Positions 32,793 through 42,219 of a stretch of 64,000 nucleotides of DNA are shown piece by piece. The stretch covers positions 62,001-126,000 of the forward strand of contig NZ_QFXK01000036.1 of assembly GCF_003261635.1 (NCBI RefSeq). Reading direction: 5' to 3'. The translations under genes and the position numbers were made by a program. Positions within the stretch are counted from its first letter, which is position 1, and each line of letters starts with the position of its first letter. Source of the stretch: Kribbella monticola (GTDB taxonomy: Bacteria > Actinomycetota > Actinomycetes > Propionibacteriales > Kribbellaceae). The notes below the pieces were generated by a model. That model saw only the letters and a program-made list of their open reading frames with translations. It was not told where the DNA came from and ran no database searches.

Positions 32793-33071
32793 CAGGCGAT
32801 GAATCTGGCGGTGATGGTTGGCGCCTTCCGGGAGTTGGAGCCGGTCCAGATCCCGCACGCGAGCAGCACCACCAGGATCATGCAGCAGCTCGGCGGTTCG
32901 TTCGGCGCCGCAGTACTGGCGGTGATTCTGCAGCGTCAACTGGCGGGCGGCTCCCCCGCGAGCGCTTATGCACACACGTTCTGGTGGGCGATCGCCTTCA
33001 CCGTCGCTGCGCTGGTTCCGGCTTTGGCGCTGTCGAACCGGGCAGGCATACCCGCCGAGCTTCGCTCTTGA
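32793..33071 (+). pseudogene. DHA2-type MFS exporter remnant (C-terminal part only)
   Basis: The frame reads NLAVMVGAFRELEPVQIPHASSTTRIMQQLGGSFGAAVLAVIL followed by a last helix (FWWAIAFTVAALVPALAL). This matches the final two or three helices of EmrB/QacA-type drug exporters, which have 14. The remaining 400 or so residues are absent. Family similarity begins within about 30 bases of the point where the TetR similarity ends, so one deletion could have removed both 5' halves of a divergent pair. Confidence 0.65.
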
Positions 33072-33096
33072 ATAAGTAACACGCATGGTTTAACTT
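33068..33096 (+). promoter_or_regulatory. Promoter/operator of the beta-helix lyase operon, shared with the ABC importer
   Basis: TTGAAT (33068-33073) and TAACTT (33091-33096) are 17 bases apart. The block 33074-33096, spacer plus -10 box, is identical at 22 of 23 positions to the minus-strand block at 45510-45532. Half-sites AAGTAACAC and GTTTAACTT make an imperfect dyad. The ROK regulator at 38675 is the obvious candidate to bind it. Confidence 0.75.
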
Positions 33097-33137
33097 AACC
33101 GCGACTGCGCTCCGGTCCGCCACCTGGAGGTTTCGCG

Positions 33138-36100
33138 ATGACCGTACGACGTTTGCTCGCTGGTCTGCTTCCCGCACTGCTACTGGCCGGCGCGCTCGCC
33201 GGAGCTCCTCCCGCACGCGCCGCGACGATGTATCCGAGCGGTGTCGGTGCCGACCTGGGAGCACACCGACCACCCTCGGCGTCAAGCCGGCCGCCGGCGA
33301 GGACCCGGCCGGGCTTCAAACCGGTACCGAGCGAGGCCGCACCTACTGGCGGACCAATCAGGCCGCCAACACCGGCTACTTCTCCTTCGACGTCGACCGC
33401 ACCTACGTCGACGAGCTCACCACGGACGACGTCGTCGTCAGCGTCACCTACCTCGACACCGGCACGGGCACGCTGCAACTCCAGTACGACGCGACCACTG
33501 ATCCCGCCGCCCACGCCGACGACGTCCAGCTCAAGAACACCGGCCAATGGAAGATCGGCACCTTCGCCTTGAAGGACATCGGGTTCACCGATCGTCTCGG
33601 CGGCGCGGATCTCCGCTTGCACGGCAGCAACGACATCACGATCGCCGCCCTGCGGATCAGCACCTTCGGCGCATCGGTGGAACTCGGCGCGACGCCGATC
33701 CAGAACGGCATCTCGCCGCGCGACGGTGATCGCCCCGGCATCGTCACCGGAGTACAGGACGGGCGTCCGTACTGGCAGACCGACCGGACCACCCCGGCGC
33801 CGAGTACGAACTTCATGTACATGAACGTCGCCGACAACTACCTGTACGACAACCACAGCCTGGTGTTGGTCAGCATCGACTATTTCGACGAGGGCAACGG
33901 CCAGTTCGGCCTGCACTACGACTCCCCCGGCGAGACGATCCCGGAGAAGTTCAAGAATTCCGAGGTCATCACCTACGGCGACACGAAGACCTGGAAGACC
34001 TACACCTTCGCGCTGCCCGACGCAGTCATGACGAACCGGTCGAACGGCTCCGACTTCCGGATCCACACCGGCGACGGCGCCGTCGAACTCAAGGTCGCGG
34101 CCGTGCGCGTCGCCAAGGTCGCAACCGTGCTCGACGTGACCGAAGGCCTCGTCACCCTGATCAGCCAGGCGGCGCTCGTCCAGAAGGCAGCCCGCGAAGG
34201 CACCCGCGACGGCCAGTACCCCGTCGGCAGCCGGGCCGCCTTCCTCCAGGCGATCGACGAGGCCCGTGCCGTCGCGGCCACGCCCGGCGTCACCGACGTG
34301 CAGGTCAAGGCCGCACTGCAAACGCTGCAGGCGAAACTCGACGCGTTCACCGCCTCCGCTGTCGACACGAACTTCGCAACGACCGGTACGGCGTCCGCCA
34401 GCGGCGGGACCGCAGCGGCCAACGCGAACGACGGCAATCACGAGACCGCCTGGACCAGCGGCACCGGCGACTCCTGGCTGCAGCTCGATCTGAAGAAGCC
34501 CCGCTCGGTGAATGATGTCCGTGTCGAATGGGGGCAGAGCTCCTCCCCCGACTACACCGTCCAGGTCTCCAACGACGGCATCACCTTCACCGTCGTCGGC
34601 CGCACCGGCTCGCCGGGTGCCAACCAGTTCAGCCGCACTCGCTTCGCCACCACCAAGGCTCGCTACGTCCGCGTGGCGATGACGGGCGCCGACACTTTCG
34701 TCGTCAAGGAAGTCCAGCTCCGCGTCGCCCCGGTCGTCACGCCGACCCCGACCCTGGTCCACACCGTGAACCCCACCGAGGACGCCGTGGTCGCCGACTT
34801 CGACGCCACCCGGTACGGCGCGGATCGCAGCGGCCGTACTGACTCGACCAAGGCCATCCAGAACGCGCTCTACGCCTGCGAGGACGCGGGCGGCGGCACG
34901 GTCTGGCTTCCGGCCGGCAAGTACCTGGTCAGCGACACTGTGGAGATCCACGCCTTCTGCACACTCCGCGGCGACCGTCGCGATCCCGACACCCACGTCA
35001 AGGCGCGGGACGACTACGGCACCGTGGTGATCGCTGATGTTGCCTCTGGCAACAATGGACCGGTGCTGTTCCGGGTCGGCGGCTCGGCCGGAGTCGTCGG
35101 CATCACCACCTACTACCCGCACCAGAACGCGATACAGCCGATTCCCTACAACTCCACGTTCGAGATTCCCGGGCACGCCTGGATCGGCAACGAGAACTAC
35201 ATGATGTCGACCATCTCCGATGTCACGATGCTGAACTCCTACCGCGGCATCGGCATCAGCACGTTCCCGAACGACCACGGCAACACCTCTGCCACCGTGC
35301 ACGAGTCGGCGACCGTCCGGAACGTCCGCGGAACCGTTCTCTTCGAAGGCGCCCGCGCCTACAACGGCTCCGACGTCGGCACCTGGGAGAACCTCACCCT
35401 CAGCAACTCGTACTGGGCGTCGGCTCCAGCCGCCTACAAACCGCCGGCTCGGGCGACGCTCGACGCCTGGACGAGGGCGAACGCCACCGGCCTGGCGCTG
35501 GGCGATCTCGAGTGGGACCAGTTCTTCAAGATCGCGCTCTCTGATTTCCGGATCGGTATCCACGTGATCGCGGGCCAGCGAGCACAGTTCACCGGGAGCT
35601 TCCTGCAGCCCGACATCCGCCGTACCGACATCGGGCTCAAGGTCGACGTCATGGACGAGCGGTGGGGACTCACGCTCGCGGGCGGCCGGATCGAGGGCAG
35701 CATCCAGGCGATCCAGAACAACTCCCTCGGCTACGTCAAGCTCACCGGCACAGCGTTGCAGGGAGCGCTCTCCGGCATCGTTCACCAGATGTCCGGCGCC
35801 GCCCCCGTCTACCACCAGAAGCCACTACCCGGTCCCGCACGCAGAAGCCTGTACGTCGTGGTCGCGCCGCACGGGGTCGGCTACCTTCCCGCAGCCGACG
35901 CGACCAGCGCCGTACAGAAGACGCTCGACAAGGCCGGTCGGGATGGCGGTGGCATCGTCTACTTGCCCGCCGGCTGGTACCGGATTCGCACGCACCTCAT
36001 TGTTCCTGCGAAGGTCGAGTTGCGCGGCTCCTCCGCAGTACCGAACCGCGACCAGGGTGGCGCCAGCGCCGGTACCGTCCTGCAAGCCTTCGAAGGACGC

Positions 36101-37012
36101 GGCACCGCCGCACCGGATACGGCGACAGCTTTGGTGACCCTCAACGGCGACAAGGCCGGCCTCCGCGGGCTGCGGGTGTTCTACCCGGAGAACAACCCCG
36201 GTTCTGCCGACGGCGTGGTGCCCTACCCGTACGCAGTCCGCGGTAAGGGCGCCCAGACCTACGTCATCAACGCGGGCTTCCCGAACGCGTGGAACGGCGT
36301 CGACTTCACCACCTATCGCAACGACGGCTTCGTGGTCCGCAAGCTCGCCGGCGCCTTCTTCGATCACGCGATCGCGGTCGGCCGCAGTACCGGCGGACGG
36401 ATCGAGGGCGTGCTGTCCAACGGGAACGCAGTCACGCGAGTGGGCTACCAGCAGCCGTACTGGATGAACGAGGGCAACATCTTCGATCTCGTCATCGACA
36501 AGTACATGCGCAAGACCGCCAAGATCGTCACCGTCGACGGCGCCACCGGACTGACCGTGTTCAACGTGTTCGCCTACGGCTTCCACGACGGCCTGGTCGT
36601 GAACGACGGCCAGGTGGACGCGTTCAACCTCGGTACCGACAACCTCGGCGACGGCGGTTACACCGTCAAGGTGACCAAGGGCGACGTCGAGGTGACCAAC
36701 CTCGCCCGCTACAACGGCGCCACCAGCACCGGCCCGGTCATCCTGCACAACGTCATGGTGATCAACGTGGTCCAGAAGGCCATCTCGGTGGCCGCCTCCC
36801 CCACCACCGCGGGCACGGTCACCATCGCGGGCAACGAGTCCGAGCCGGGCAGGTACGAGGTCGGCGCGCAGGTGACCGTGACGGCGACGCCAACATCGGA
36901 TAGCGTTTTCCAGAACTGGACCGTGAGCGGCGAGATCGTGGCCACCACCGCGCAGTACACGTTCACCGTCGGCACGGACCAGACTCTGACCGCGAACTTC
37001 AGCCCGGGCTGA
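33138..37012 (+). CDS. Secreted two-domain parallel beta-helix (pectate lyase superfamily) protein, frameshifted near the 5' end
   Basis: A signal peptide (MTVRRLLAGLLPALLLAGALA, cleavage at ARA-A) opens one frame. The mature protein continues in a second frame (SVPTWEHTD, from 33244) and then a third (TLGVKPAAGED, from 33272) to the stop. An extra base near 33243 and another near 33271 explain this; the length is two bases over a multiple of three. Domains follow: a beta-sandwich region, a helical repeat, an F5/8-type C (discoidin) domain around 34380-34730, two Pectate_lyase_3 beta-helices (ADFDATRYGADRSGRTDSTKAI and the repeat from 35880) and an InlB-type repeat. It would act outside the cell on a polysaccharide. 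If the insertions are real it is a pseudogene. Confidence 0.8.
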
Positions 37013-37021
37013 GAGCCCGGG
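37003..37021 (+). other. Hairpin across the lyase stop codon
   Basis: CCCGGGCT-GAG-AGCCCGGG is an 8-base-pair stem with a 3-base loop that includes the lyase TGA. It lies 13 bases before the Gfo/Idh start, inside the operon, so it may lower downstream expression or protect the upstream message. Confidence 0.5.
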
Positions 37022-37034
37022 ACGAAAGGGCGAG

Positions 37035-38129
37035 ATGTCTGACTCGACGAACACCCACCAGGTCGCGATCGTGGGCTGCGGCATCATCGGCCGCACCCAC
37101 GCCGACACCGTCGCCGCCCGGCCGGACGCCGAAGTGACCGCGCTGATCGACGGCGACCCGGCCGCCCGGCAGGCACTGGCCACCCGGCTCAAAGAGGCCG
37201 GCCAGCCGGAGCCGAAGGTGTACGACGACCTCGCGGCGGCGCTGGCCGGATCGGACATCTCGCTCGTCGCAATCTGTACGCCGAGCGGCACCCACGCCGC
37301 GATCGCGGAGCAGGCGCTCAACGCGAAACTGCACGTCGTGATCGAGAAGCCGCTCGACGTCGACCTGATCCGGGCCCGCCGCCTCGGCGCGGCGGCCACC
37401 CGCGCAGCGAACCACGGCGTCATCTCCTCGGTCATCAGCCAGCACCGCTTCGACCCAGGGAGCGCTCTCGTCGCCGAGGCCATCCGGGCCGGCCGGTTCG
37501 GGACGATGACGTCCGCGGTCGCCTCCGTCGCCTGGTGGCGAAGCGACGAGTACTACGCGTCCGCCGGCTGGCGTGGCACCTGGGCGCAGGACGGCGGTGG
37601 CGCGCTGATGAACCAAGGTGTCCACACCGTCGACCTGCTGCTGTGGTTCATGGGCCGGCCGGTGAACATCCAGGCTCAGGCGATTCGCGCGGCCCATCAC
37701 GCGATCGAAGTCGAGGACACCGTGGTCGCCACGCTCACCTTCGAGTCCGGGGCCGTCGCCACCCTGCACGCGACCACGGCCGCGTTCCCCGGCGGCCGGA
37801 CTCGCGTCTCGGTGCACGGAACCGAGGGCGGCGCCGAGATCGAGGACGACGTACTGCGTCGCTTCAACGTCGACGGCAGGCCCGACGACGTGGCGGTCGA
37901 CGCGGAACCGCCGGGTGGCCACGTCGCGCAGTACGAGGACATTTTCGATGCCATCGGCAACGGTAAGCAGCCGGGCATCACAGTTCACGACGCCATCGAC
38001 GCACTGGCCGCGGTACGCGCGGTCTACGTCGCCTCCACGCTGCAGCGGCCGGTCAAGTTCGCGGACGTCCTCGAAGGCCGCTACGACGATGTGGAGGTCA
38101 GCCGAGGCATCGGCCTACCGCCCCGGTGA
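37035..38129 (+). CDS. Gfo/Idh/MocA-family oxidoreductase
   Basis: 364 residues. Rossmann motif VAIVGCGIIGRTHADTVAA at the N-terminus, the EKPL signature in VVIEKPLDVD near residue 112, and the C-terminal beta-sheet domain with the GGGALMNQGVHTVDLLLWFMG segment carrying the usual catalytic His. The family oxidises or reduces hydroxyls on sugars, inositols or bile-like compounds with NAD(P). AAAGGGCGAG precedes the ATG. It lies 22 bases after the lyase gene on the same strand, so it should be co-transcribed from the shared promoter at 33068. Confidence 0.92.
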   Translation: MSDSTNTHQVAIVGCGIIGRTHADTVAARPDAEVTALIDGDPAARQALATRLKEAGQPEPKVYDDLAAALAGSDISLVAICTPSGTHAAIAEQALNAKLHVVIEKPLDVDLIRARRLGAAATRAANHGVISSVISQHRFDPGSALVAEAIRAGRFGTMTSAVASVAWWRSDEYYASAGWRGTWAQDGGGALMNQGVHTVDLLLWFMGRPVNIQAQAIRAAHHAIEVEDTVVATLTFESGAVATLHATTAAFPGGRTRVSVHGTEGGAEIEDDVLRRFNVDGRPDDVAVDAEPPGGHVAQYEDIFDAIGNGKQPGITVHDAIDALAAVRAVYVASTLQRPVKFADVLEGRYDDVEVSRGIGLPPR

Positions 38130-38678
38130 CGCCTCGCCGGGCTCGCGCTTGTTGAGAATGCGCTGGTAGAGGTTGTGGTCGCGCCAGGCGCCGTTGATGT
38201 GCAGGTACTCCGGGGCGAGCCCGAACTGCGTGAACCCGTTCTTCTGCAGGACGCGCTGCGAGGCCTCGTTGTCGACGAGCGTGCTGGCCGCGATCCGGTG
38301 CAGCAGCAACTCGGTGTCGGCGAGCTCGCAGACGGCAGCGACCCCGGCTGACGCCAGACCACGACCGACCTCCGCGGCGTCCACCCAGTAGCCGAGATCG
38401 GCATTGCGCCACGCACCACGCACGATGTTCGACAGCGTCATCGTGCCGATCACCCGGTCCTCGGTGGCCAGCACCCACGGCACCACCAGATCGTTGTCGA
38501 GCAACTCCTGAATCCGGGCGGCCTGGAAGGCCGGCTCGTACCACTCCGGCTTCCGGGCCGGCTCCCACGGGCGTAGTTGCTCACGGCACCTGTACTGCGC
38601 GGCGCAGAAGGACTCGGCATCGGACGGTCGCACCAGCCGGAGTTCGACGTCGGCGGTGAGTTGGCGGGTCAGGTTCAT
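38115..38678 (-). CDS. GNAT-family N-acetyltransferase (RimJ/RimL-like)
   Basis: 187 residues. The acetyl-CoA site is WVDAAEVGRGLASAGVAAVCELA near residue 100; the N-terminus VELRLVRPSDAESFCAAQ and the C-terminal NGFTQFGLAPEYLHINGAWRDHNLYQRIL match ribosomal-protein acetyltransferase-like members. The ATG overlaps the ROK stop by four bases, so it is coupled to the regulator. Its 3' end overlaps the convergent Gfo/Idh gene by 15 bases. The acceptor is unknown. Confidence 0.9.
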   Translation of the reverse strand: MNLTRQLTADVELRLVRPSDAESFCAAQYRCREQLRPWEPARKPEWYEPAFQAARIQELLDNDLVVPWVLATEDRVIGTMTLSNIVRGAWRNADLGYWVDAAEVGRGLASAGVAAVCELADTELLLHRIAASTLVDNEASQRVLQKNGFTQFGLAPEYLHINGAWRDHNLYQRILNKREPGEASPGR

Positions 38679-39949
38679 TTGGGCAGCCTACGAGCCTGGC
38701 TCGAACCGCCGACGCGGGGTGTGAACGCGTCGTGGAAGATGGTCGAGGCGGCCCCCACCGCGGCCGCGTCGGCCTGCAGCATCGACTCCTCCACCGCGAC
38801 CGTCCGGGTGCCTTTCGCGATCGGGTGCGAATTCACCGCCCGGTCGATCTCGGAAACGAAGACGCCCGCGATGTCCTTCTCGAACGCCGGCCCGCCCAGA
38901 ACGATCAGATCGATATCGAGCAGATCGACCAGGCCGACCGCACCCTGCGCAATCACGGAGGCGACCCGGGTGACCGCCTTTTCGGCCGCCTCGTCGCCGG
39001 CCGCGGCCGCTTTGCAAACCGCCTTGTACCGTTTCGCCTCGTCGGTGGCGTGCGGATCCGTTTCGACGTAGCCGAATCCCTGCGCGATCACCGGCAACGA
39101 GGCGGTCGGGTTGCATTCGGCCAGCATCCGCGGGCCGTCCAGCGGATCCCATTCGCCCATTTTCAGCGCGCACAACTGACCGAACTCACCGGCGTTCGCG
39201 GTCAGGCCGCGGTAGATCGAGCCGTTCAGGATCAGCCCACTGCCGACCCCGGTGCCGAGATAGAGGTAGGCGAAGTCGCGCGCCCGGGCCGACCGGCCGA
39301 TCCAGCGTTCGCCGATCGCCGCCGCCGTACCGTCCTTCTCCACCAGGACCGGGTGGTTCAGCTTCTGCTGGAGCAGCTGACGGATCTTCAGGCCGCGCCA
39401 GGCCGGCTGCAGCGGCAGGTCCAGCAAGGTGCCGTCGGCATTGATCGGGCCGGGCACCGCGACCCCGACGCCGAGCATCGAAGCGGGGTCGACCTGGCTG
39501 ATGCTCAGCGCGGCGGTGACCGTGGCCGCGGCCAGATCGACCAGCCTGCCCGCGTCCAGGTCGGCGGCCAGATCGACGGTCTCGCGCCGGACGATCGTGC
39601 CGTCGAGGTCGACGACGGCGACCGTCAGCAACTCCGGGTCGATGTGGATGCCGACCGCATGGGCCGCGTTCGAGCGCAACCGCACCGGAGTACGGGGTTT
39701 GCCGAGTCGCTCGGCGCGTTCCTGGGCCTCTTCGACCAGCAGGCCCTGCTGCAGGAGGATGCGCAGGATCCGCGACACCGACTGCTGGGTCAGGCCGGTC
39801 CGGCGGGAGATCTCGGTACGGCTGATGATGCCGGCCAGCCGGATCGTCTCGATGATCACAGCCTCGTTGAAGGAGCCCAGGTCGTACTGGTTCGCGCCGG
39901 ATCGGGTCTGCTCTTCGAGCGCCACCGCGTCACTGTCGGACGTGACCAT
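38675..39949 (-). CDS. ROK-family transcriptional regulator
   Basis: 424 residues. The N-terminal winged helix is AGIISRTEISRRTGLTQQSVSRILRILLQQGLL near residue 40; a sugar-kinase-like ROK domain follows (VGVAVPGPINADGTLLD, LGTGVGSGLILNGSIYRG, LIVLGGPAFEKDIAG). The zinc motif common in ROK proteins (GH then CxCGxxGC) is missing: the region reads GEFGQLCALKMGEWDPLDG. It probably represses the locus until a sugar derivative binds. It lies 127 bases downstream of the dehydratase gene on the same strand and is coupled to the GNAT gene. Confidence 0.92.
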   Translation of the reverse strand: MVTSDSDAVALEEQTRSGANQYDLGSFNEAVIIETIRLAGIISRTEISRRTGLTQQSVSRILRILLQQGLLVEEAQERAERLGKPRTPVRLRSNAAHAVGIHIDPELLTVAVVDLDGTIVRRETVDLAADLDAGRLVDLAAATVTAALSISQVDPASMLGVGVAVPGPINADGTLLDLPLQPAWRGLKIRQLLQQKLNHPVLVEKDGTAAAIGERWIGRSARARDFAYLYLGTGVGSGLILNGSIYRGLTANAGEFGQLCALKMGEWDPLDGPRMLAECNPTASLPVIAQGFGYVETDPHATDEAKRYKAVCKAAAAGDEAAEKAVTRVASVIAQGAVGLVDLLDIDLIVLGGPAFEKDIAGVFVSEIDRAVNSHPIAKGTRTVAVEESMLQADAAAVGAASTIFHDAFTPRVGGSSQARRLPK

Positions 39950-40075
39950 CGCCTACCTCCTGTCCTTGCCTTGCCCGCTCATATTTCACCCCGGTCCGAG
40001 CTAGCCGCGATCGTACCCCGCAGCGTTGGCCGGTCCCGAGGTCTACGACGTTCGCGGCCGCTCTTTCCAGCTACT

Positions 40076-41341
40076 TCACGGCGCTTCCAGCGCTCCGTCG
40101 ATGCGCCGGACTCCAGCCGCCCACTCGTCGTGGCCGGACAGTTGCGCGGGATAACGGGCCGCCGCCTCCAGATCGATGTCGATCCCCCAGCCCGGCACGT
40201 CGTTCGGCGTCAACCAGCCATCGACGATCCGGAGCGTGCCGGGGAAGACCTCGTGCGTCGCCTCGTTGTAGAGGTGGCCCTCTTGGATGCCGAAGGCAAC
40301 GGAACTGACGTCGAGGGCAACGTTGGCGGCGGCACCGATCGGCGAGGTGTCCCCCGGCCCGTGCCACGCCGTACGGACTCCGCACAGTTCGGCGAGGTCG
40401 GCGATCTTGCGAGCCGGAGTGAGTCCGCCGAGGTCGGAGACGTGTGAGCGGATGAAGTCGACGCCGCCGTCGCGGACCAGCCGCACGGCGTCACCCATCG
40501 AGGTGGTCAGCTCGCCGACGGCCAATGGCACCGGGGAAGCGGCGCGGACTTCGGGCAGCCGGTCCCAGTGTTCGGGCGGCAGCACGTCCTCGAGGAAGAA
40601 CAGCCGGTACGGCTCGAGCGACCGGGCCAGCAGCACGGCCTCCTTCGGTGTCAGCCGCGAGTGCACGTCGTGCAGCAACTCGATGTTGTCCGGGAGCGAC
40701 TCACGAGCCGCGGCGAACAGGTCGGGCGTCGTACGGAGGTAGTCGCGTGCCGACCAGCCGTTGCGGTACGGCGCTCCCGGGTACAGCGTGGCGAGCTGAG
40801 GCGCGCCGTACCCGCCGCCGCCCGGCGTCGACACCTGCAGGCGGATGTGGCGCCAGCCCTGTGCGACGAACTCCTTCGCCTGCTCGAGCGTCTCCTCGAT
40901 GGTGATCCCACCGGCGTGGATGTAGGTGTCGGCAGCAGCCCGGACCTTGCCGCCGAGCAGTTCGTACACCGGCATCCCGGCGCGCTTACCGGCGATGTCC
41001 CACAGCGCCTGGTCGATCCCGGAGATCGCGTTGTTCGTCACCGGGCCACCACGCCAGTAGCCGGAGAAGCCGGCCAGCCGGATCAGATCACCGATGTCGC
41101 CCGGGTACCGGCCGATCAGCAAGCGGGCCAGGTGCTCGTCGACGAACGCCTGCACCGCCTTCCAGCGTTGGGTGAACGTCGCGCAGCCCAGACCGTAGAG
41201 CCCTGGCTCGGTGGTGTCGATCTTCACCACCACCAGCGGAATCCCCTGCGGTGCGGTCACGATCGCCCGCACGGAGCGGATTCGGATCTCGTCGCGGACC
41301 GGCCAGGGCTGGGCGAAGGTTGCGGGCGTCTCCTGCAGCAT
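40076..41341 (-). CDS. Enolase-superfamily dehydratase, mannonate dehydratase-like
   Basis: 421 residues. The N-terminal capping domain includes SVRAIVTAPQGIPLVVVKI and GPVTNNAISGIDQALWDIAGK. The barrel holds the metal-site segments HDVHSRLTPKEA, LEDVLPPEHWD and GELTTSMGD, and the C-terminal GVRTAWHGPGDTSPIGAAANVALD strongly recalls D-mannonate/D-gluconate dehydratases. The reaction would remove water from an acid sugar to give a 2-keto-3-deoxy sugar acid. The ATG shares one base with the stop of the upstream gene (TGATG). It is the last gene of the importer operon. Confidence 0.9.
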   Translation of the reverse strand: MLQETPATFAQPWPVRDEIRIRSVRAIVTAPQGIPLVVVKIDTTEPGLYGLGCATFTQRWKAVQAFVDEHLARLLIGRYPGDIGDLIRLAGFSGYWRGGPVTNNAISGIDQALWDIAGKRAGMPVYELLGGKVRAAADTYIHAGGITIEETLEQAKEFVAQGWRHIRLQVSTPGGGGYGAPQLATLYPGAPYRNGWSARDYLRTTPDLFAAARESLPDNIELLHDVHSRLTPKEAVLLARSLEPYRLFFLEDVLPPEHWDRLPEVRAASPVPLAVGELTTSMGDAVRLVRDGGVDFIRSHVSDLGGLTPARKIADLAELCGVRTAWHGPGDTSPIGAAANVALDVSSVAFGIQEGHLYNEATHEVFPGTLRIVDGWLTPNDVPGWGIDIDLEAAARYPAQLSGHDEWAAGVRRIDGALEAP

Positions 41342-42219
41342 CAGATCTCCAGTCGATCGGTGGGAAGGTCGAGCTCGTACCGCGCCTGGAACCCGAGCAC
41401 GGTCCGCACGGCGGTCAGGTCGATCGGCACCTCACGCCCGATGAACCGCCGCAGCCGCGGTACATCCGGCGCGAAGGCGTCCAGCAACGCCTCGGTCTCG
41501 TACGGCGCGTTGGTGGTCGGTGCGGCCACGAAGAACTTGTGCGCCCCGGACAACGGCGCCGTCAGCCCGAGTTCGATCGCGTACGCCGCGTCGCGGGTGT
41601 CCAGATACGACCAGCCCTCCCGTACGGCGAACGCCGGGTCCTCCCGGACGTGCTCAGCCTGCTGCGTGAGCACGTCGGCCGAGTTCACGTGCGGGAAGCG
41701 GAACGCCACCACGTCGATCCCCCAGTGCCGCCAGGCCATCCGGGCGGTGTTCTCGTCGTTCTGCTTGGACAGCGAGTACCAGTCACCGACGTCCATCGGG
41801 ATGTTCTCGTCCAGCGGGTAGTACGCCGGCAGCGGCCCGTGCGGGTTCATCGGTACGCCGTACGCGTTGATGCTGCTGGCGATCACCGCCCGCTTGATCC
41901 CGAGCGCGCCGGCCTGCGCGAGGACGTTGAAGGTGGAGATCACGTTGCCGGTGTACACGTCGTACGGCGTACCGGCGTCGCGGTGCGCCAACGCGGCCAG
42001 GTGCACCACGAACTCCACGTCCGCCAGCGCCTCCGCCACGTCGTCCTCCGACCGGGTGTCACCGATGACCACCCGATCAGCCTTCAACGACGAGTCCTCG
42101 ACAATCGTCAACGCGGTCACCAGCGCACCGAGATCGGCCAGGTGGCCGGTGGTCACCGAACCGATCCGCCCCGCCGCTCCGGTGACCAGCACCCGCCGCC
42201 CCGCTAGAGATGAACTCAC
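41341..42219 (-). CDS. NAD-dependent epimerase/dehydratase (extended SDR)
   Basis: 292 residues from the GTG at 42219, which overlaps the permease stop by four bases (GTGA) with GGAGGG upstream. Dinucleotide motif VLVTGAAGRIGSVTTGHLA; HLAALAHRD loop; catalytic Ser in VIASSINAYG and YxxxK in YSLSKQNDE. Uronate dehydrogenases belong to this group and would fit the locus, but the sequence does not prove that activity. It is encoded between the importer and the dehydratase and is co-transcribed with both. Confidence 0.87.
   Translation of the reverse strand: MSSSLAGRRVLVTGAAGRIGSVTTGHLADLGALVTALTIVEDSSLKADRVVIGDTRSEDDVAEALADVEFVVHLAALAHRDAGTPYDVYTGNVISTFNVLAQAGALGIKRAVIASSINAYGVPMNPHGPLPAYYPLDENIPMDVGDWYSLSKQNDENTARMAWRHWGIDVVAFRFPHVNSADVLTQQAEHVREDPAFAVREGWSYLDTRDAAYAIELGLTAPLSGAHKFFVAAPTTNAPYETEALLDAFAPDVPRLRRFIGREVPIDLTAVRTVLGFQARYELDLPTDRLEI

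Noticed and set aside
33095..35815. Open frame of about 900 codons opposite the beta-helix gene
   Set aside because: Same GC-bias artefact; the plus-strand frame has recognisable domains and the antisense one has none.
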